Assembly (NCBI GenBank): GCA_033725935.1
Contig: MU867130.1
Span: forward strand, 112,522 to 176,521
Length of the DNA: 64,000 bases
Reading direction: 5' to 3'
Source of the DNA: Cladorrhinum sp. PSN259
Lineage: Eukaryota; Ascomycota; Sordariomycetes; Sordariales; Podosporaceae
The notes under the pieces were generated by a model. That model was not told where the DNA came from and searched no databases. It saw only the letters and a list, made by a program, of their open reading frames with translations. Every line of letters starts with the position of its first letter. The first letter of the stretch is position 1. The position numbers and the translations under genes were made by a program. Of the stretch, positions 1 through 11,547 are shown one piece after another.

Positions 1-3000
1 GGCCCATTTCACCTCTTCACTTTGCTCACACGACACGGCGCAGGGGAAAATTGTCTCGATGCTCTGCGTGTTCCATTTGTCAAGTTTTGTAAAGATCAGC
101 ATCACTGCTAGTGCGGTCCTGCAATGGTACGATGCTTAGCATACCCAGCGGCCGCCCGGCTTCTGCAGTCATCTCGAAGGCTTGCGGTTACCTAGGTAGT
201 CTGTTTCATGATAACGGACGACACCAATCGACCAGCAGACGATCCGCAGTTCCCGACAGATGACCTCAAACCTCGGGGTTGGAGAGTGTTTCAAACAGCG
301 ACCCAATAGCATCCCAACTTCTCTGGGTCAAATGAGCAGATGATTTTCTCTGGGTGCAATTGGAACTGCGGTTTATCTAGGAATACGAAGTTTCATATTT
401 GAGTGCCCGGAGACAGAATGAGCATGATGTCATTTGGAGTCAACCTCACAATCAGGGCTTCAGGGGGGAACGACTCACAGGGCTGGACAGATCACAGGGA
501 TCATGGGTTCTAGGCTTTAGTGGACCGCAACCAAGCCGATCCACCTGCCAACCCACGCAGCTGGAATTGAGTGATCTCCAGCTGTTCCCGTCAGTCAACC
601 TGCATGTCCTTGCGTGTATTGTGAAATTTCTGCAAGAGCTCGTGTTTCTGTTTTCTGCATCTGCTGCTGACGAATTCATCCCGTTTCGGAGACAGCTGCC
701 TCACCGGCTTTTGGATGGACCGCACCAGGCAGGAACACGGGGCCGGGCGGTCCTCTAAAGCCGAATCCAGAATCCCCCATCTGGACTTCACAATGTGATT
801 TCCAGGTGACAGCGGAGCGACAGGGCCGTCGCCGGCCGGGACTCGAATTTCATCTTTTCCTCGTAAGGCATTGCGCAAGCGGTTGCCGGAAATCGGCCAA
901 GATCTATCAAAGCAGGGATACACCCTGGAACGCTCAAAGATTGAGCAAACCCGGCCACCTTCCACTGCTCAGGGGGCCCTGGCAGCGATCAACGCGCAAG
1001 ACAACATCAACAGCCGACCTGCGGCCGACAAGCACACTGTCCTAGTGTACATACGCAAGCCACGAAACAAAGAAATTTTGAGGATGCTGCGCGTCCTGCA
1101 GCCTTCATGCACCATGCTGCACTCCCTCGGCATCGTCCTCAATTTTGGTTGCGCGGCAGTAACAAAATTAGGATGACAATGACGATGGAGGATATTTGGC
1201 AATCCGATACACTATATCATCAGAGCCGGGCAACGGAACTAACGACCTAAAAAGCGTCAAACCACCGCCGAGTCCACAAAATAAAGAATAAGCAGCGTTG
1301 CGGGGACGGAAGACGAGCTACAATAGGAACACAAGCCGAGGCAGTTTGGATGCTGACAGTCCCGAGCTCCCGAGGTGCAGATGTAACGCAAAGCCCAGAA
1401 GAGAATTCGCCACCAATCCGCCAAGAACCAACAACCCAACCCCACAAAAAGCGTCATGGGGAACGATACGGATTTTGCAGCGGTATCAAGTACTTTTGTT
1501 TAACGAAGTATGGTCTCCTCAAGGCAGAAAACGCCGTGCGGATACCAGATCTCCATCGTGGGACGAAGACGCAAGGTACCGATACCAGATATCCAATGAA
1601 AGGGACTTGAGTCCTGCAGGACTGCCTGGCTCTTCAGTCCTAAACGGTGAGGCACGGCGGTCTCAAAGGGGAATTTGGATATTCGATCTGAGAGAAAATT
1701 TGATCCCAGCTTCAGGGGTGATTATGGGTTAATTCCCATCTTTTTCAGTCAACCTCTGGTGAGGTAACGTATTGTACGGGATTGTATTGAAGGTTTCACC
1801 AGATTGTTATGATTGCCGCGTTATCTACCCCAGCTTTGAGTAACTTAGCTGAAAGGATCCCACGCCTCAGAAAACGGAAACTAAACTGTCTCTACTGCCC
1901 CAACAAATCAACATACCGCCCAAAACCCAGGGCGGCGGAAACGAAACCACCTCCAGGTTTTCCCCAACGTGAATCCACTCTCGCCATTAAAATTACCGAG
2001 AAAACGCAGCGAACACAGAGCAGCCTGGTCGAATGAACCAAAGTGAAACGAGGCGATTTTCCTGAGCATCATCCTCAACAATTTTATTTCCGCCTCGATG
2101 CCTCAGCCAACATTCATCTTCTAGAAACCGTCCTCACACATTCACGGGATTATCAATAAGTGGAATTGATGACGTTGCGCGGCCCAATTGCGTCTGACTT
2201 GTCATGCAAAGAAAGCTGAATGTATGTACAGTACAATGGAGCCATGTTAGGGGGGATCTGCGGTACTGTGCAGATCGAGTTTACAAAGGAAGCACCTGAG
2301 ACACTCTGCAACTATCCATATCTAGCTAGCGAACAATAATTTCCCTTTTCCTTCACGGCTGCATGCGTGTTCGCGATGATACATTGTGTCACCGGGGCAT
2401 GTACCTCGATCCAGCAGGACATGTGCCGCCTCATGGCCACGTCTGTTCTCCCGAATCTCCGGTGATGTGCTTGTGCGCCCAAAGAACACTGAATGATAAT
2501 GAGTGGCGAGGTGGTTTGCAGGCGTGCAACTTGCCCAAACTCGGCCGGTTGCGCCGCCGAGTCAGCGGACCCTTGAACCAAAACCGTTGAGGCGGCGTGG
2601 CTGCATGAAACAGTTCTGCACAGATAGCTGCATCTGCAAAACCCCAACCCAGCTTGGCCAGTGAGACAGCACCGTGACGTGGGACCAAGACAGAGGCAAT
2701 ACCAGAGCTTCGGGCTCGTTGACCAAACTCGGATGGTGGCCGATGTACTTTATCTGTGTCCACTTCATGAAGCTTAGGAAGAGCAATGCTTCCCGCTCCG
2801 CCTCTTGTATTCACACATCCCGACACAACACAAGATCTGCCCACTGGTTCACCTAGTTGGTACTGTGTTCTGTGCATCGGCGCAATGATGCATGGCAGTA
2901 TCAGAGCCAACAGACCATTTAGGCACCGAGCCGCTCAGAAATACATGGCTCACACCACCCACACCGGACGGATACAGCAGCCTGCATCAGCGCCCAACAG

Positions 3001-4002
3001 TTTCGGAAAATAACATCATCATACACAGGTCTCGGCCAAACGCATACAACTTCCCTGCACAAAGTCCAAAACAAAATATCGTTGAGCCGAATCCAGGTAG
3101 CTTGTTCGGCAACAACGGCAACAACAGCACCAACAAATAACAACAGCAAACATCATACAAAAAACAAAAAAAGCCTTGCGATGCAGGAAAAAGGAGATCG
3201 AAGGCATTGCACCCATTTCGGCCGGCCGGCGTTTTGTGAACTCGGCGAGACTTGAACCAACAATCGCTGCCGGGCCCAATCCCCGCCCCGCCTCGCCCGC
3301 GGTCCGAATACGACAACCTCGCCGCGGGCTGACACCTGTGCATGTTAGCATCTTGGTTCACAGACTTTACTCAGTTCGGGAGAATCTCAGCCTCGCGCAT
3401 TAGCTGTCGTCTTCCAAACAGTCCGAGGAATGTGTGGTTCGATGCGAGGTATGCACGTGTCCGAGGGGTCGGAATAGACCATGACGACTCGGTCCGGTTG
3501 ATATGCTCCTGCCACTTACATACTCATAACGCGCTAGCACACGGTCTCGTGGCAAGACGAAATGTGATACTATTCCAACGGGGCGGCCGCCAAGTACAGG
3601 ATAGCACTTGAAGTCCGAGCCGTACACGCTAAAGTCCGAGGGATGCACGTGCCGATCGATCGTGGCATCATGTACGTACATACCATCAGTCCTGCGCCTT
3701 GAGCGCTGCGATACCGAGAACTAGTATTTGACGATGACTCTTTTTGGATATTTTTTACATCACTTCTACATCATGTCTGTGTAGGCGAATTTTAGTCAGA
3801 CTGCAAGTCCGAGGTTTAGTCCGAGGCCGGTATATTCAGTCTCATTTCAACCTCAACATCACACACACTGCATGCAATGCACGCTCTTTTCGCCGTGCCC
3901 CTTTGTTTAACAACTAGAGATAAAAAATAAAATGAGCGAGGAAATACCGTGAATTACGAGCTGGATGAAGTTTAAAGATTAGATGGTCACAGAAAAAATA
4001 AA
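1..4002. other. Gene-poor stretch, no supported gene
   Basis: Several open frames of 60-144 codons occur on both strands, but none shows a recognisable domain, a convincing start context or a consistent exon structure, and many overlap one another in different frames. I see no rRNA, tRNA or transposon ends here. The only structure is a cluster of a short TCCGAGG-type motif near 3.4-3.8 kb, listed separately. Confidence 0.6.
3418..3827. repeat. Cluster of AGTCCGAGG-like motifs
   Basis: The sequence (A/T)GTCCGAG(G/C) occurs at about 3418, 3462, 3612, 3632, 3806 and 3818, all in the same orientation, six times in 410 bases. Two copies are followed by or close to a CACGTG-like sequence. No gene start is evident next to it. 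It may be a set of regulatory sites or the remains of a decayed repeat; the sequence alone does not decide. Confidence 0.35.
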
Positions 4003-4092
4003 GGTCTTGCCCGGAATCGAACCGGGGTTGCCGGAAGATTTTCTGACAAAGTCAATCAGAATCCGGAGTGATAACCGCTACACTACAAAACC
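4003..4092 (-). tRNA. tRNA-Gln (CTG) with a 19-base intron
   Basis: Read on the minus strand, this folds as a complete tRNA. The acceptor stem GGTTTTG pairs with CAAGACC, the D arm contains TAGCGGTTATCA, the T arm is CCCGG-TTCGATT-CCGGG, and the anticodon stem CCGGA pairs with TCCGG. The anticodon is CTG, giving glutamine. A 19-base insertion lies directly after the base 3' of the anticodon, the canonical tRNA intron position; removing it leaves 71 bases. The body closely resembles fungal tRNA-Gln. The 3' CCA is not encoded, as expected in eukaryotes. It is the only tRNA I find in the window. Confidence 0.95.
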
Positions 4093-4393
4093 GTGAAGTG
4101 GAATTTGGAACGTAATGTGCCGAAACAAATGCAAGCTCAAGTAGTTAACAAAACAAAGGACCGTCCCGCCTCGTTCGAATGATGAAAGATCTGTTTCAAG
4201 ACAAAAGATTAATAATGTGCGAATGATAAAAGTAATCAATTGCATTATTGTTAATTTAGAAGAACCACACACGCGGACTTGGAAATAACTTGTGACATTT
4301 GCTCTCAACAGCCGCATTTTGTTAGTGTAGTCCCAAGTGATTGCCAAGACCGCGCGAGAACTTGACTTTCATTCAAGGAGGTACATGGAGGAC

Positions 4394-4530
4394 ATGGGTA
4401 TGGATTCGAAGACAGCCATGGGTATGGATTCGAAGACAGCCATGGGTATGGATTCGAAGACAGCCATGGGTATGGATCGAAGACAGCCATGGGTATCGAA
4501 GCCAGACATGGGTATCATGGGTATGAAGCT
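4394..4530 (+). repeat. 24-base minisatellite
   Basis: Three perfect head-to-tail copies of a 24-base unit that begins ATGGGTATGGATTCGAAG start at 4394, 4418 and 4442. A fourth copy at 4466 lacks one or two bases, and shortened degenerate copies continue to about 4530. The unit length is a multiple of three, so both strands stay open through it and give repeated peptides; no evidence suggests these are made. Confidence 0.85.
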
Positions 4531-4942
4531 TATTTCTCACCCCAAATCCCGAAAATTCGAGCGGGTTTTTTTTTTCGGACTTGGGTTTGGCGCAACGTTG
4601 AAGCTTGGGGTTGAAGGGGTGTTTTTCTTTTTTTCTTTTTTTTTTGAGTAAGCCGGGCACGCCGGTAGCACCAACAGAACCTACCTGGTCTACTAACCCT
4701 TGGTTGTACCTCCACTAGGTTGCGTGGGTAATGTGTTGAGAAGCTGTTCAGCTGTTCAGCTGTGTTTAAACCCCGCCAAAACCATTGGATCTCAGGCGAC
4801 GCGCTGCGATTTTCCCTGAAGATGCAAGAGGCGGACAGGTGGGTCCCCACCAAGCAAGGCATGTCAACGGCCTTTAATTTTGGAATGGGCGATCGCGATC
4901 TGATCGTGACCGCTATTCCTGAGATGGACCGTTGTTTTCTTT

Positions 4943-5325
4943 CCCCCCCCCCCCCCCCCCCGGAATGATGCGCCTGTCATCCTGGGGAGAAAAAAAAATG
5001 TTGCCCGAATAGGCATTTCTGGGACCGCAAAGGGCAGGATCAGATCTTGACCTTTTCTTTTTATCTTTTTTTTTAGGGGTGCAAATTAATTGTTTGGCGC
5101 GGAAAGTTATTCCTGGCTCTCTTACGAACAAGTAATTTTTGTTTTCGATTAGTTTATTTTTTCAACGGTTTTGTTCTGAAATTTATGATTTTGGAGTTTG
5201 GGACAGAAGGACAGTTTTTTTTTTCTTTTTCGACAAGGCTCGGGCCGTTGTTGGTAGACTATTCATGTTTTAGACTGTCCTTTTTTCTTTCTTTCTTTTT
5301 TTTTTTTGTGGGGGGGGGGGGGGGG
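4943..5325. repeat. Long C and T/G homopolymer tracts
   Basis: Nineteen consecutive C lie at 4943-4961 and sixteen G, after a T tract, at 5310-5325. Similar T-then-G runs recur at 7124-7151, 10552-10567 and 26559-26577, with a G run at 23530-23544. Lengths of such runs are often unreliable in assemblies. Confidence 0.7.
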
Positions 5326-6224
5326 TTGGTTATTGACAGGGTTCACGGAACACGCAGGCAACGGAACACCATCATTTTAGACAGATGTGCTGATGTTGCA
5401 GGTTGGAAAACAATCTCAGTCTGCCATCAAAATCTAGACACAAAGCGCACTCAGAAAGGGCACAGGGGAAATGTGACATGCAAAAACCAGGGGTCAAGCA
5501 GCCGACAAAGGGCCAGGCGGAGCCGACAGCAAACCTCAAAGTAACAACAACAGAAACCCCAGTGAGGGGGATGAGATGAGATGTCATGGGCTTCGTCAAC
5601 CCCCAGGGGGGTTGTCGCCCATTGTCGGTGGCCGTCGGGTAATTGCGCATCTGAACAACCCTTTGGCGACAAAAACGGGAATTCCAAGGTTCGAGGAGAG
5701 CCCGGGATGCAGACTGGGCGAGAGCCAAGCGGGCCAGACCCTTCTAGATCGTCAGTTGCCGGGGCCCGGGTGCAGGTACCAAGTACCCCAGTACCCTGAC
5801 GTGCCTGATAAAGAAACACGAAACATGCCCTAATCGACCGATGGGTCCCTCATGGGGTGTAAATGACCAAGGGTCGGGTGGGGTGACCAAGTACATAGTA
5901 TGTATACATATCGTCTGGAATATGACGTACCCACCAGGCCCTGGGGCAGACCCTGGGGCAGACGCAGCCGGGGAATCGTCCGCGGCTCAGCGCGGGAGTC
6001 ACTGGCTTGTCGAAACAATGCGACGGGGGAAACCCAAGGAGACCTGCAGCCATGCTTGTTGAGGTGTGTGGAGTTGCAGTTCTGGGACCACCACTCTCCT
6101 GGGCTTTCAACAGCCGTTCGGAGATTTTCCCGCCAAATGCTGGTCCCATGTATGCGCCTCGCAAATACCTACACGCAAAGATTTCGTTCGAACCCTCGAC
6201 TCCAACACTCCCTTTTCACCATGG

Positions 6225-6232
6225 TATAAATA
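6225..6232 (+). promoter_or_regulatory. TATA box of small-family copy 1
   Basis: TATAAATA lies 165 bases before the start codon at 6390. Copy 3 has a TATA box at 168 bases, copy 4 at about 170 and copy 7 at about 150 before the start, so the position is shared across the family rather than a chance match. Confidence 0.55.
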
Positions 6233-6389
6233 TCAGATCAAACCACCACTATCTCAGGAGTTTTGACTCGATGTGTTTTTCGTTTTCGGTTCCATCAGCA
6301 GAAATCACCCGCTTTGTTTTTAGACAAAGCCTTTTAGCGTACAACCTGCCTTTCGCCAGTGCATATCTTTACACAACTTAAGCACCATC

Positions 6390-6773
6390 ATGTCTCCCTC
6401 CCCTTGCCAGCAAGTTACGCCCTTCTTCTCCCAAGTCCCCTCGCATTGCAAGGCTTTACAGTCAAGGCCTTGAATCTGTATATATTGGCGCTATAACTTA
6501 GTTTGCATCAGGTCCTGTCCCTTCGAAACATCCAATTCCTCCAAGCGCACGGGCCACACCTCTTCCACAGCAAGTGGTCAACATCAAAACCAGCATCCAT
6601 TGCGCTCTTTCATTCACCAAAACGCAGCGGAAGATGCAACCTTGTATACTCGCATTCCCACACTACCGGCCGATCCCAGTGACAACTCGCGCGTTGCAGC
6701 CTATGAAGCCAGAGCCCAAAATGTCGTCGACCAGTTCAATGCATCCTTCAACAGCAATAACACTCAACAGTGA
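6390..6773 (+). CDS. Small YxR-core family protein, copy 1 (two exons, GC-AG intron)
   Basis: Exons 6390-6409 and 6512-6773 give 93 residues. The family is one I do not recognise. The core FIHQNAAEDATLYTR is at about residues 45-59 and the second block VVDQFNASFN at about 79-88, ending in a polar Asn/Gln-rich tail. There is no signal peptide or membrane segment; the N-terminal half is Ser/Thr/His-rich and probably disordered. The first exon is only 20 bases and ends in CA. The intron begins GCAAGT and ends CAG (GC-AG type) and contains a CTATAAC branch-like site; copy 6 has the same arrangement. Splicing keeps the frame, while reading through stops after 27 codons. A TATA box lies 165 bases upstream. 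The function is unknown; the exon model is inferred from agreement with the other copies. Confidence 0.7.
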
Positions 6774-8435
6774 TCGGCTCGCCTCGGCGTCCATATTGGA
6801 AACATGCCATCACTTATCGATAACGAAATGCCGGCACATGCCATCATCGCGGTCGCTCGGTCCCCGGCAGGCAAATGCTGCGGGCCGCGCTCAGCAGGAC
6901 AAGCATCCTGGTCGACTGCGAATCTCAGATCTCGGATCATCCACACCACTCCTGCCAAGATCCACCCGTCAAGTTGACAGCTGTCACCGCACGTCATGGA
7001 TGTTCGACCGAATCGGAGATTTCCGTCATGTGCGAGATCTCGCAGTGCCACCTCGAGTCCACTAAATCTCTTTTCTTTGACACTCCCATGTGTTTTCTCT
7101 TCGTCTTGAATATTCTAGGGGGGTTTTTTTTTTTGGGGGGGGGGGGGGGGGTTTGTATGGGCATTCTTTTTGCAGTTATTTTTTGTGTATTTTAGTTTAT
7201 TTAAAATGGCCGGGGTGGGTNNNNNNNNNNGCCCCCGCCGCGCGCCGCCGGCCGGGGGGTTTCTCTGCTCATTCTTCTTGCAGTTAGTTCTTGGATATTG
7301 TACGATATTGAACATGGACGGGATGGGTTTTTATATACGACGATGATGATTAAGAGTTTGAGGTTGGGATAAGCATTACGCAGCAATAAAAACACTTTCA
7401 ACACTTTTTTTCTTTTTTCTCGGCATCCCCAAACCTAACTCGCGCCGTTTTACCAAGTTTGGTTCAGAAACATTATTTTTAGCATATTTCACTGCCATGT
7501 TATTTTTATTTTATTTTTTTGATCAAAGTGGAACTTGGGAAAGTGAGGTTCAAGTCTCGGGGTGTTTTAGTGGTAATGTTCCCTCCCACACCACCCAGTA
7601 GGTACCCCGGTTGACGAGTCGCTCCTCACAACGTTTTGGGTTCGCTGCAGATTTACCCTGCTGAGGTGTCTCGTTTCTTTTTGTCCGAAATATCCGTTGT
7701 GTCATTTTTTATCTTGCTATTATTTCCTCGGGTTACTTGATAAGGGCATCCATCTTACCGCTTTTCCAAGTCCGGTTGGGCTACCCCGCGAGATCAGGCA
7801 CACCAAGCATGGCAGCCGCAGTGGGTGGCAAACAAGGCACTTGAATGAGACATTCTCTTCAAGAGCAGTTTCGGAAATTACGATCCAGATTGCCACCATT
7901 TCATTTGGCCTGAAACTTCCCGTTGCTATCTCACCGCTTCTCTGGCCATGCCGGTTCGCCGTCCTCGCCATCTTCACAGTGGATCGGCCCACCTGCAACA
8001 CACTCTTAGGGTTGGGGCGCAATCATCAGAGACAAGCGAGTGCTGAGCATGCCATCGTTAACGAACTGAGAAATAGGAAGCACACATTTCTAGCAGCGGT
8101 CAAACACGGTGGATTCAACTCAAACTCGCCACCACAATGCATTCAAAGGCTGGCTCTCAAACCTGGCGCACAGCAGTGCATTCATCGAGCACTATCCACC
8201 CATCCCCGACGAGCAAATCACCGATACCCCTTGTCCTATTCTTCACACGTCGCTTGGAGGTGTTGACCCTCCGCTACAGTATTCATTAGGGGGGTCCAGA
8301 AAGCGGAAGATAAGGGTCGCGGGTGCTGTGCACTGCCAACCTCGATGAATTTACACTCATTCACGACCAGGCCAACAATTGCCCACTCGAATGGAGTAAC
8401 CAATTCGACCTGAAGCACTATCCTTGTATGACGAT
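6774..8435. other. No supported gene
   Basis: The stretch includes the assembly gap and a T/G homopolymer at 7124-7151. An open frame of 189 codons at 7697-8266 shows no domain or good start context. A coding-looking phrase in plus frame 1 at about 8320-8432 may be the upstream part of the small gene described at 8436, separated from it by a frame change. Confidence 0.5.
7221..7230. other. Assembly gap (ten N)
   Basis: Ten N follow GGGGTGGGT and precede a very GC-rich stretch of about 25 bases. The 60 bases to the left and the roughly 60 bases starting at 7266 to the right look like noisy copies of one another: both contain a CATTCTT-TTGCAGTTA-TT series and end in a GG-ACGGG-TGGGT-like sequence. 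The gap is therefore probably an unmerged overlap of two poor contig ends rather than missing sequence. Confidence 0.9.
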
Positions 8436-8693
8436 ATGAATTCTCAAACAAAATTCAACCACGAGAAGCGCCGTACCCTCAACGGATATCGTCCCGCATC
8501 GATTCTTCCAAGACAAGATCACCCACCGAGCGAATGGAAAGGGGAGGAGAAGTCGTGGCTTGATGGATCCTATGCTGAGCAGTGAGTTTTCCTCCAGCCA
8601 TCCCCATGTTGCTTCATCGTTTGCCTTGCACAATGGTCTCGTTTTAGAATATTCGTCGAATACCTGGTAACCAGGCTCCAAATCCGGGATTGA
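8436..8693 (+). CDS. Possible two-exon small protein or gene relic
   Basis: A start at 8436 opens a 49-codon frame whose stop lies inside a GTGAGT donor sequence. Removing 8582-8647 (GTGAGT to TTTTAG, 66 bases) continues the frame to a stop at 8691-8693 and gives about 64 residues, charged and with several aromatic residues (for example NGYRPASILPRQD). Upstream, frame 1 between about 8320 and 8432 also reads like protein, and a one-base shift would join the two, so this could be the 3' part of a broken larger gene. I do not recognise it. Both the splice and the upstream link are inference. Confidence 0.25.
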
Positions 8694-11226
8694 CCACAGA
8701 TAGTGAAAGCTAAATCCAACGGCGACTCGAATGAGAACAGGGGTTACATGATCGGGCACCTTTGGCTGGAATGGTTGGGTTGCGACAGAGTGGTTTCTCT
8801 TCGCAGTCACTCTCCCCCTCTCGCCGGTGAGGCCTAAGATGATGTGTGATGACGACCTCGTCCGTGATGTGATCCCATGGTCTCCGAGCCTAGGGGGATC
8901 CAGCCACGGCAAGCTCGGATAATATATCGACAGTGTCTCCAGAGAGAAATGAGGGTTACAGCTCATACATTTCAGCAAAAGCATCTGGATTGGTGTCGCC
9001 GCATTGACTGATGACCGCTGGATACTTGAGACTTCAAGGTCTCGGCCATCACCGTTTTGACACAGCCGTCGCAACCGTGACACACAGCAGTAATCAACAT
9101 ACGTACAAAGGAAGTAGTATATCAATTGCTGAAAAAAATAAATCCACTACTTTTGCGGGCTTCCTGGCATTCGCCAAGTAAGCCGAATCTCCCAAATACG
9201 TAATATAAAATCCATCCCAGGTTAGACCCCCTGAACACCCTACTCACTTTGGGCCGCAGGCGCAGACGCAGACGCAGCCAAACTGGCTGGCTCTTCTGCG
9301 CCCACCTGATACCGGCTACGTGCCCTTATTTCCACCACCCCTTCCGCATCTGGAAACCCTTCTTGTAATATTGCGAGGGGTGCTAACAGTGCCCATATTC
9401 GCCACAGTGACCGGGTTTATTGTAAGCAGTTGAATTGCAGCCGTAATTAAGGTCGGTGGCGATGTTGTTGGTATTGGGGTGGGAGATGGGAAGAAAGAGA
9501 GTTCTGTAATTGGAAGGTCGGAAAAGTAGGTGCGCCGGCCGTACAGTTTGGAAGGAAGGTCTGGCAATAAAAGGCGTATGGTAAGCGTCCCGGAACTTTT
9601 CCCAGGTTAGCGAAAATCACAGCGCGTCTCTCAAGATGATTTTTTTGCCGGGATTTAACGTACCAGAATAGGGTGTTTGAACATACCGATAATGCCTAGT
9701 ATGGTGAAGATGGCCCATTCAATATCGCCGTCATCTGGTGAGAGCCTTTCCGCGTCTTGGAGCATCAACTGCCATGATACAAAGTTGTCGCAGATCGATC
9801 ATCGGACTGATTAAAGGGGGTTGCAAATAACGATGTGCAGTTGCATGAAGATGTCTCGCATGGCAAGCTTTTTGTGGTATAAAGATTCGTAAACACGCTG
9901 CGTGCCGCGCGACTGAGAACTGGGGGATGTAATCTTCCCAGCGCTCCTCCGGGAATCGAGATTGAGTCTTTCGCCCGGTAAACCGTCATTCTGCCGGGTC
10001 ATTCTGCTGGATCATGTTGCAGGTTCTGATGGAACGTGCGATACTGTCGTCGTTGGTCGGAGGATCAAGTACCAACTGCGATGGTACTGGGTCGTGGTGT
10101 TGCATATCGATCATTGGACCGACAGGGAGAGGTGGCAAAACTTCGATGAGCAGTTCTGTGAAGATGTCCCGAATTCGCAAGGCTTGTGTAGTCCAACGGT
10201 TCGTACTTGAAACATGCTGCGCGCCCGCTCTTGTGATAATGGGCGGGGTTCTGGTTGCTAGATCAGCTCCAACGTCTCCTCTGCTCGACTGGTGGCGGAG
10301 GACGTGGTGGGGAGCGACGGCAATTGATTATCGTACTGGTTTGGAGCCTTGGACCAGCTTCTGAGGCCTGCCACCGCTACCGGTGAAAACAAAATCCATC
10401 TTGGTTAAACAATATCGCACTCTATGGCGAGCAAGTGGTGCCAGATTAGTTAGTTGATGGTCATGACGCGAGAATGAGAATAAATTGGAAGGAAAAAGTT
10501 TTTGTGTTGGACATCATCCGTAACGAGGGAGAGGCTTTGGGAGCAATGAGCTTTTTTTTTGGGGGGGCGAATAAACAGGGGGCCAGTGTTGAGAGAGTAA
10601 AGAGAAGGAAACCATGGAAAAAAAAAAGAATGAGCGGGGAGGCACCGTGTGAGTGTGAGTGGAGGAGATGCGACTGAGCCGCACTGGGACTCTCCTCAGG
10701 TTCGCGAACCACATTCACGCGGCTTAACCAGAGAACAAGGCAACCATGCCAGCAAGTACCTAAGTACCTACATGGGCAATGGGAAATCCCACTACGGTAT
10801 AACTTTGCAGATGATTCAGTTGGGGTTTTTGCCACCGTTTTTGCTGTTCACAGCAGTCTCCCCATTTTCAACCATCATTCCCAAGAAACTTTGAAACTAC
10901 ATCAAAATCTGTCCACGCAAGGTTGTTCTTCAGACACCACAGTGTTGATAGACTCCCTATATTATGTTATAATCCCCACGGAAACAAAATGAACAACTCC
11001 AAGTTTCTCGCGGTTCATCGTCGACCTCACATCCCTATCATTCACCGAGCACGTGCTCCCTCATTCTGTTCCCGACATCGTCACCGCCACCGTCCACCAC
11101 CATTAGTATCGCTGCCCTTCAATAGTCAACCTCCGAAGTTGCACATTCTGATTGTGCTTGTTTTTGTCGTGTCCATAAGCGGAAAGACATAAAAGAAGGT
11201 TAGGGGTTTAGAATATCATCAACACC
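8694..11226. other. No supported gene; contains a diverged direct duplication
   Basis: The 235-codon minus frame at 8418-9125 has no domain and covers the plus-strand candidate at 8436. Two related segments of about 130 bases lie at 9785-9915 and 10100-10240 and are listed separately. A T/G tract lies at 10552-10567. Nothing else is supportable. Confidence 0.5.
9785..10240 (-). repeat. Two diverged direct copies of a ~130-base segment
   Basis: The segments 9785-9915 and 10100-10240 align over their whole length with many substitutions. Shared landmarks are ATCGATCAT, GAAGATGTC, a TTCGTA and a CGCTGCG(T/C) series in the same order. On the minus strand the copies read MRDIFMQLHIV and IRDIFTELLIE in the same frame relative to the alignment, so they may be pieces of a duplicated small gene; downstream the first copy has stops. 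I do not recognise the encoded sequence. Confidence 0.45.
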
Positions 11227-11547
11227 ATGCCCCACGCCGTTGAAGATCACTTGCGTCCGGCGAAGGGCAACTTGTAAGTGCAGACACTCGGAAGCTTGAA
11301 GCAACTATATCTAACGGTCTTACTGTGTACCAGGCACACGGCCCAACGACCCATAGCTTCCTCGACCAACGCAGTTGCTGCAAGTCGACGACGCATCCAA
11401 CAATATCTCGACCAAAACCCTTTCGAGGATGCAAATATATATGGACGCAAGCAGAGCGGCAACAGCAATGATCATGAGGCTGAATATGAGAACCATGCAC
11501 GACATGCCATCGATCAATTCGACATTGCTTTTGGAGGTCCAAAATAA
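11227..11547 (+). CDS. Small YxR-core family protein, copy 2
   Basis: Exons 11227-11273 and 11334-11547 give 86 residues. The 60-base intron begins GTAAGT, has a TCTAACG branch site and ends ACCAG, and splicing joins Leu (phase 2) in frame. The core QYLDQNPFEDANIYGR lies at about residues 36-51 and the second block AIDQFDIAFG at about 74-83, with the protein ending three residues later. Between them is a polar Asn/Ser/Glu-rich linker. The short first exon, phase-2 intron and stop just after the second block match copies 1, 3 and 6. A TATATTATG sequence lies about 270 bases upstream. No transmembrane segment or signal peptide is seen. The function is unknown. Confidence 0.75.

Larger units (their letters stand above)
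4093..6389. other. Intergenic, simple repeats only
   Basis: No supported gene. The stretch holds a 24-base minisatellite (4394-4530), several T-rich tracts, a run of 19 C (4943-4961) and a run of 16 G preceded by a T tract (5310-5325). The open frames over the minisatellite are an artefact of its 24-base period, which is divisible by three. Confidence 0.6.

Noticed and set aside
4305..4660. Long overlapping open frames with repeated MGMDSKTA or HTHGCLRI peptides
   Set aside because: They are the translation of a 24-base minisatellite in different frames; no start context, partner exon or homology supports a gene.
7545..7610. tRNA-like pieces (a GGTTCAAGTCT B-box-like sequence and a TTTTAGTGGTAATG A-box-like sequence)
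   Set aside because: The order is wrong (B-like before A-like), no acceptor or anticodon stem forms, and no repeat structure suggests a SINE.
8418..9125. 235-codon minus-strand open frame
   Set aside because: It has no domain and no consistent composition, and it covers the opposite strand of a better splice-compatible candidate at 8436.
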